Of a DNA stretch of 37,616 nt, positions 37,596-37,616 are shown piece by piece; position 1 is the stretch's first letter; the number at the start of each line of letters is the position of its first letter. The position numbers were made by a program, and so were the translations under genes. Under the pieces are notes generated by a model that did not search any database, was not told where the DNA came from, and worked only from the letters and a program-made list of their open reading frames with translations. Source of the DNA: Microcaldota archaeon (GTDB lineage: Archaea; Micrarchaeota; Micrarchaeia; Micrarchaeales; CABMGC01); NCBI GenBank assembly GCA_027449585.1, contig DAIDLJ010000006.1, positions 1-37,616 of the forward strand, read 5' to 3'.

Positions 37596-37616
37596 CGCGC
37601 GAACGCCGCTTTCAGC
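37500..37616. other. Foreign-looking high-GC tail
   Basis: My count over 37501-37616 gives 78 G or C of 116, about 67%, against about 40% for the preceding 60 bases. CpG-rich strings such as CGCGACGCGAC are absent from the rest of the window. This looks like a chimeric contig end, probably bacterial, not part of the archaeal genome. It cannot be assigned a gene. Confidence 0.7.

Overview
The window is archaeal and most likely from a Micrarchaeota-type (ARMAN-like, DPANN) acidophile. The evidence is archaeal informational genes (uS2, uS9, uL13, eL18, Rpo3, Rpo10, eL42, aIF2-alpha, TFE, RadA, GINS, RNase P proteins, diphthine synthase), TATA-driven and often leaderless genes, tRNAs without encoded CCA, one tRNA with a bulge-helix-bulge intron in its T-loop, and a 388-residue three-unit tRNA-splicing endonuclease of the kind known from ARMAN-2. 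A thermopsin-like acid protease and a cytochrome b fit an acidic, at least partly respiring lifestyle.

Layout. Positions 1-2690 hold three minus-strand surface or membrane genes; the largest joins a type IV pilin-like N-terminus to repeat stalks and two splicing-dead Hint-like domains. Positions 2691-5696 are the rpo3/tRNA-Leu/eL18/uL13/uS9/rpo10/tRNA-Pro/uS2 cluster, read on the minus strand. Positions 5803-14722 carry RNA-related enzymes, a winged-helix regulator with a candidate operator, a prepilin peptidase, a HAD-ribokinase fusion, cytochrome b and several unknown proteins. Positions 14879-18483 are a 3.5-kb element integrated in tRNA-Glu(TTC). Positions 18507-31153 hold dNTP enzymes, a set of membrane proteins, tRNA endonuclease, dph5, radA, a DUF92 protein, ilvE, tRNA-Gly and the thermopsin. 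Positions 31158-36248 are a second informational cluster (PAC2, aIF2-alpha, eL42, GINS, tRNA-iMet, TFE, RNase P proteins, prefoldin). Two coupled genes follow, and the last ~115 bp have foreign, high-GC composition.

The main discovery is the integrated element. Its integrase gene is split by integration, as in SSV-type viruses and plasmids. A 25-codon intN with its own TATA box and Shine-Dalgarno lies at the left end, and intC at the right end opens inside the tRNA. Joining them through the 59-bp core restores a 324-residue integrase in frame. The only two differences between the core copies are synonymous in that frame. A 14-bp direct repeat flanks the core in the reconstructed attP. The element also carries a cation-diffusion transporter, a low-molecular-weight phosphatase/ArsC-like protein, a RelE-type toxin-antitoxin pair, a hairpin-rich non-coding stretch and a cluster of five CTCTACAT octamers. 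No replication protein was recognised.

A second theme is RNA processing: the T-loop intron in tRNA-Pro and the three-unit splicing endonuclease are plausibly enzyme and substrate within one window. All identifications come from reading motifs by eye; no database search was possible.
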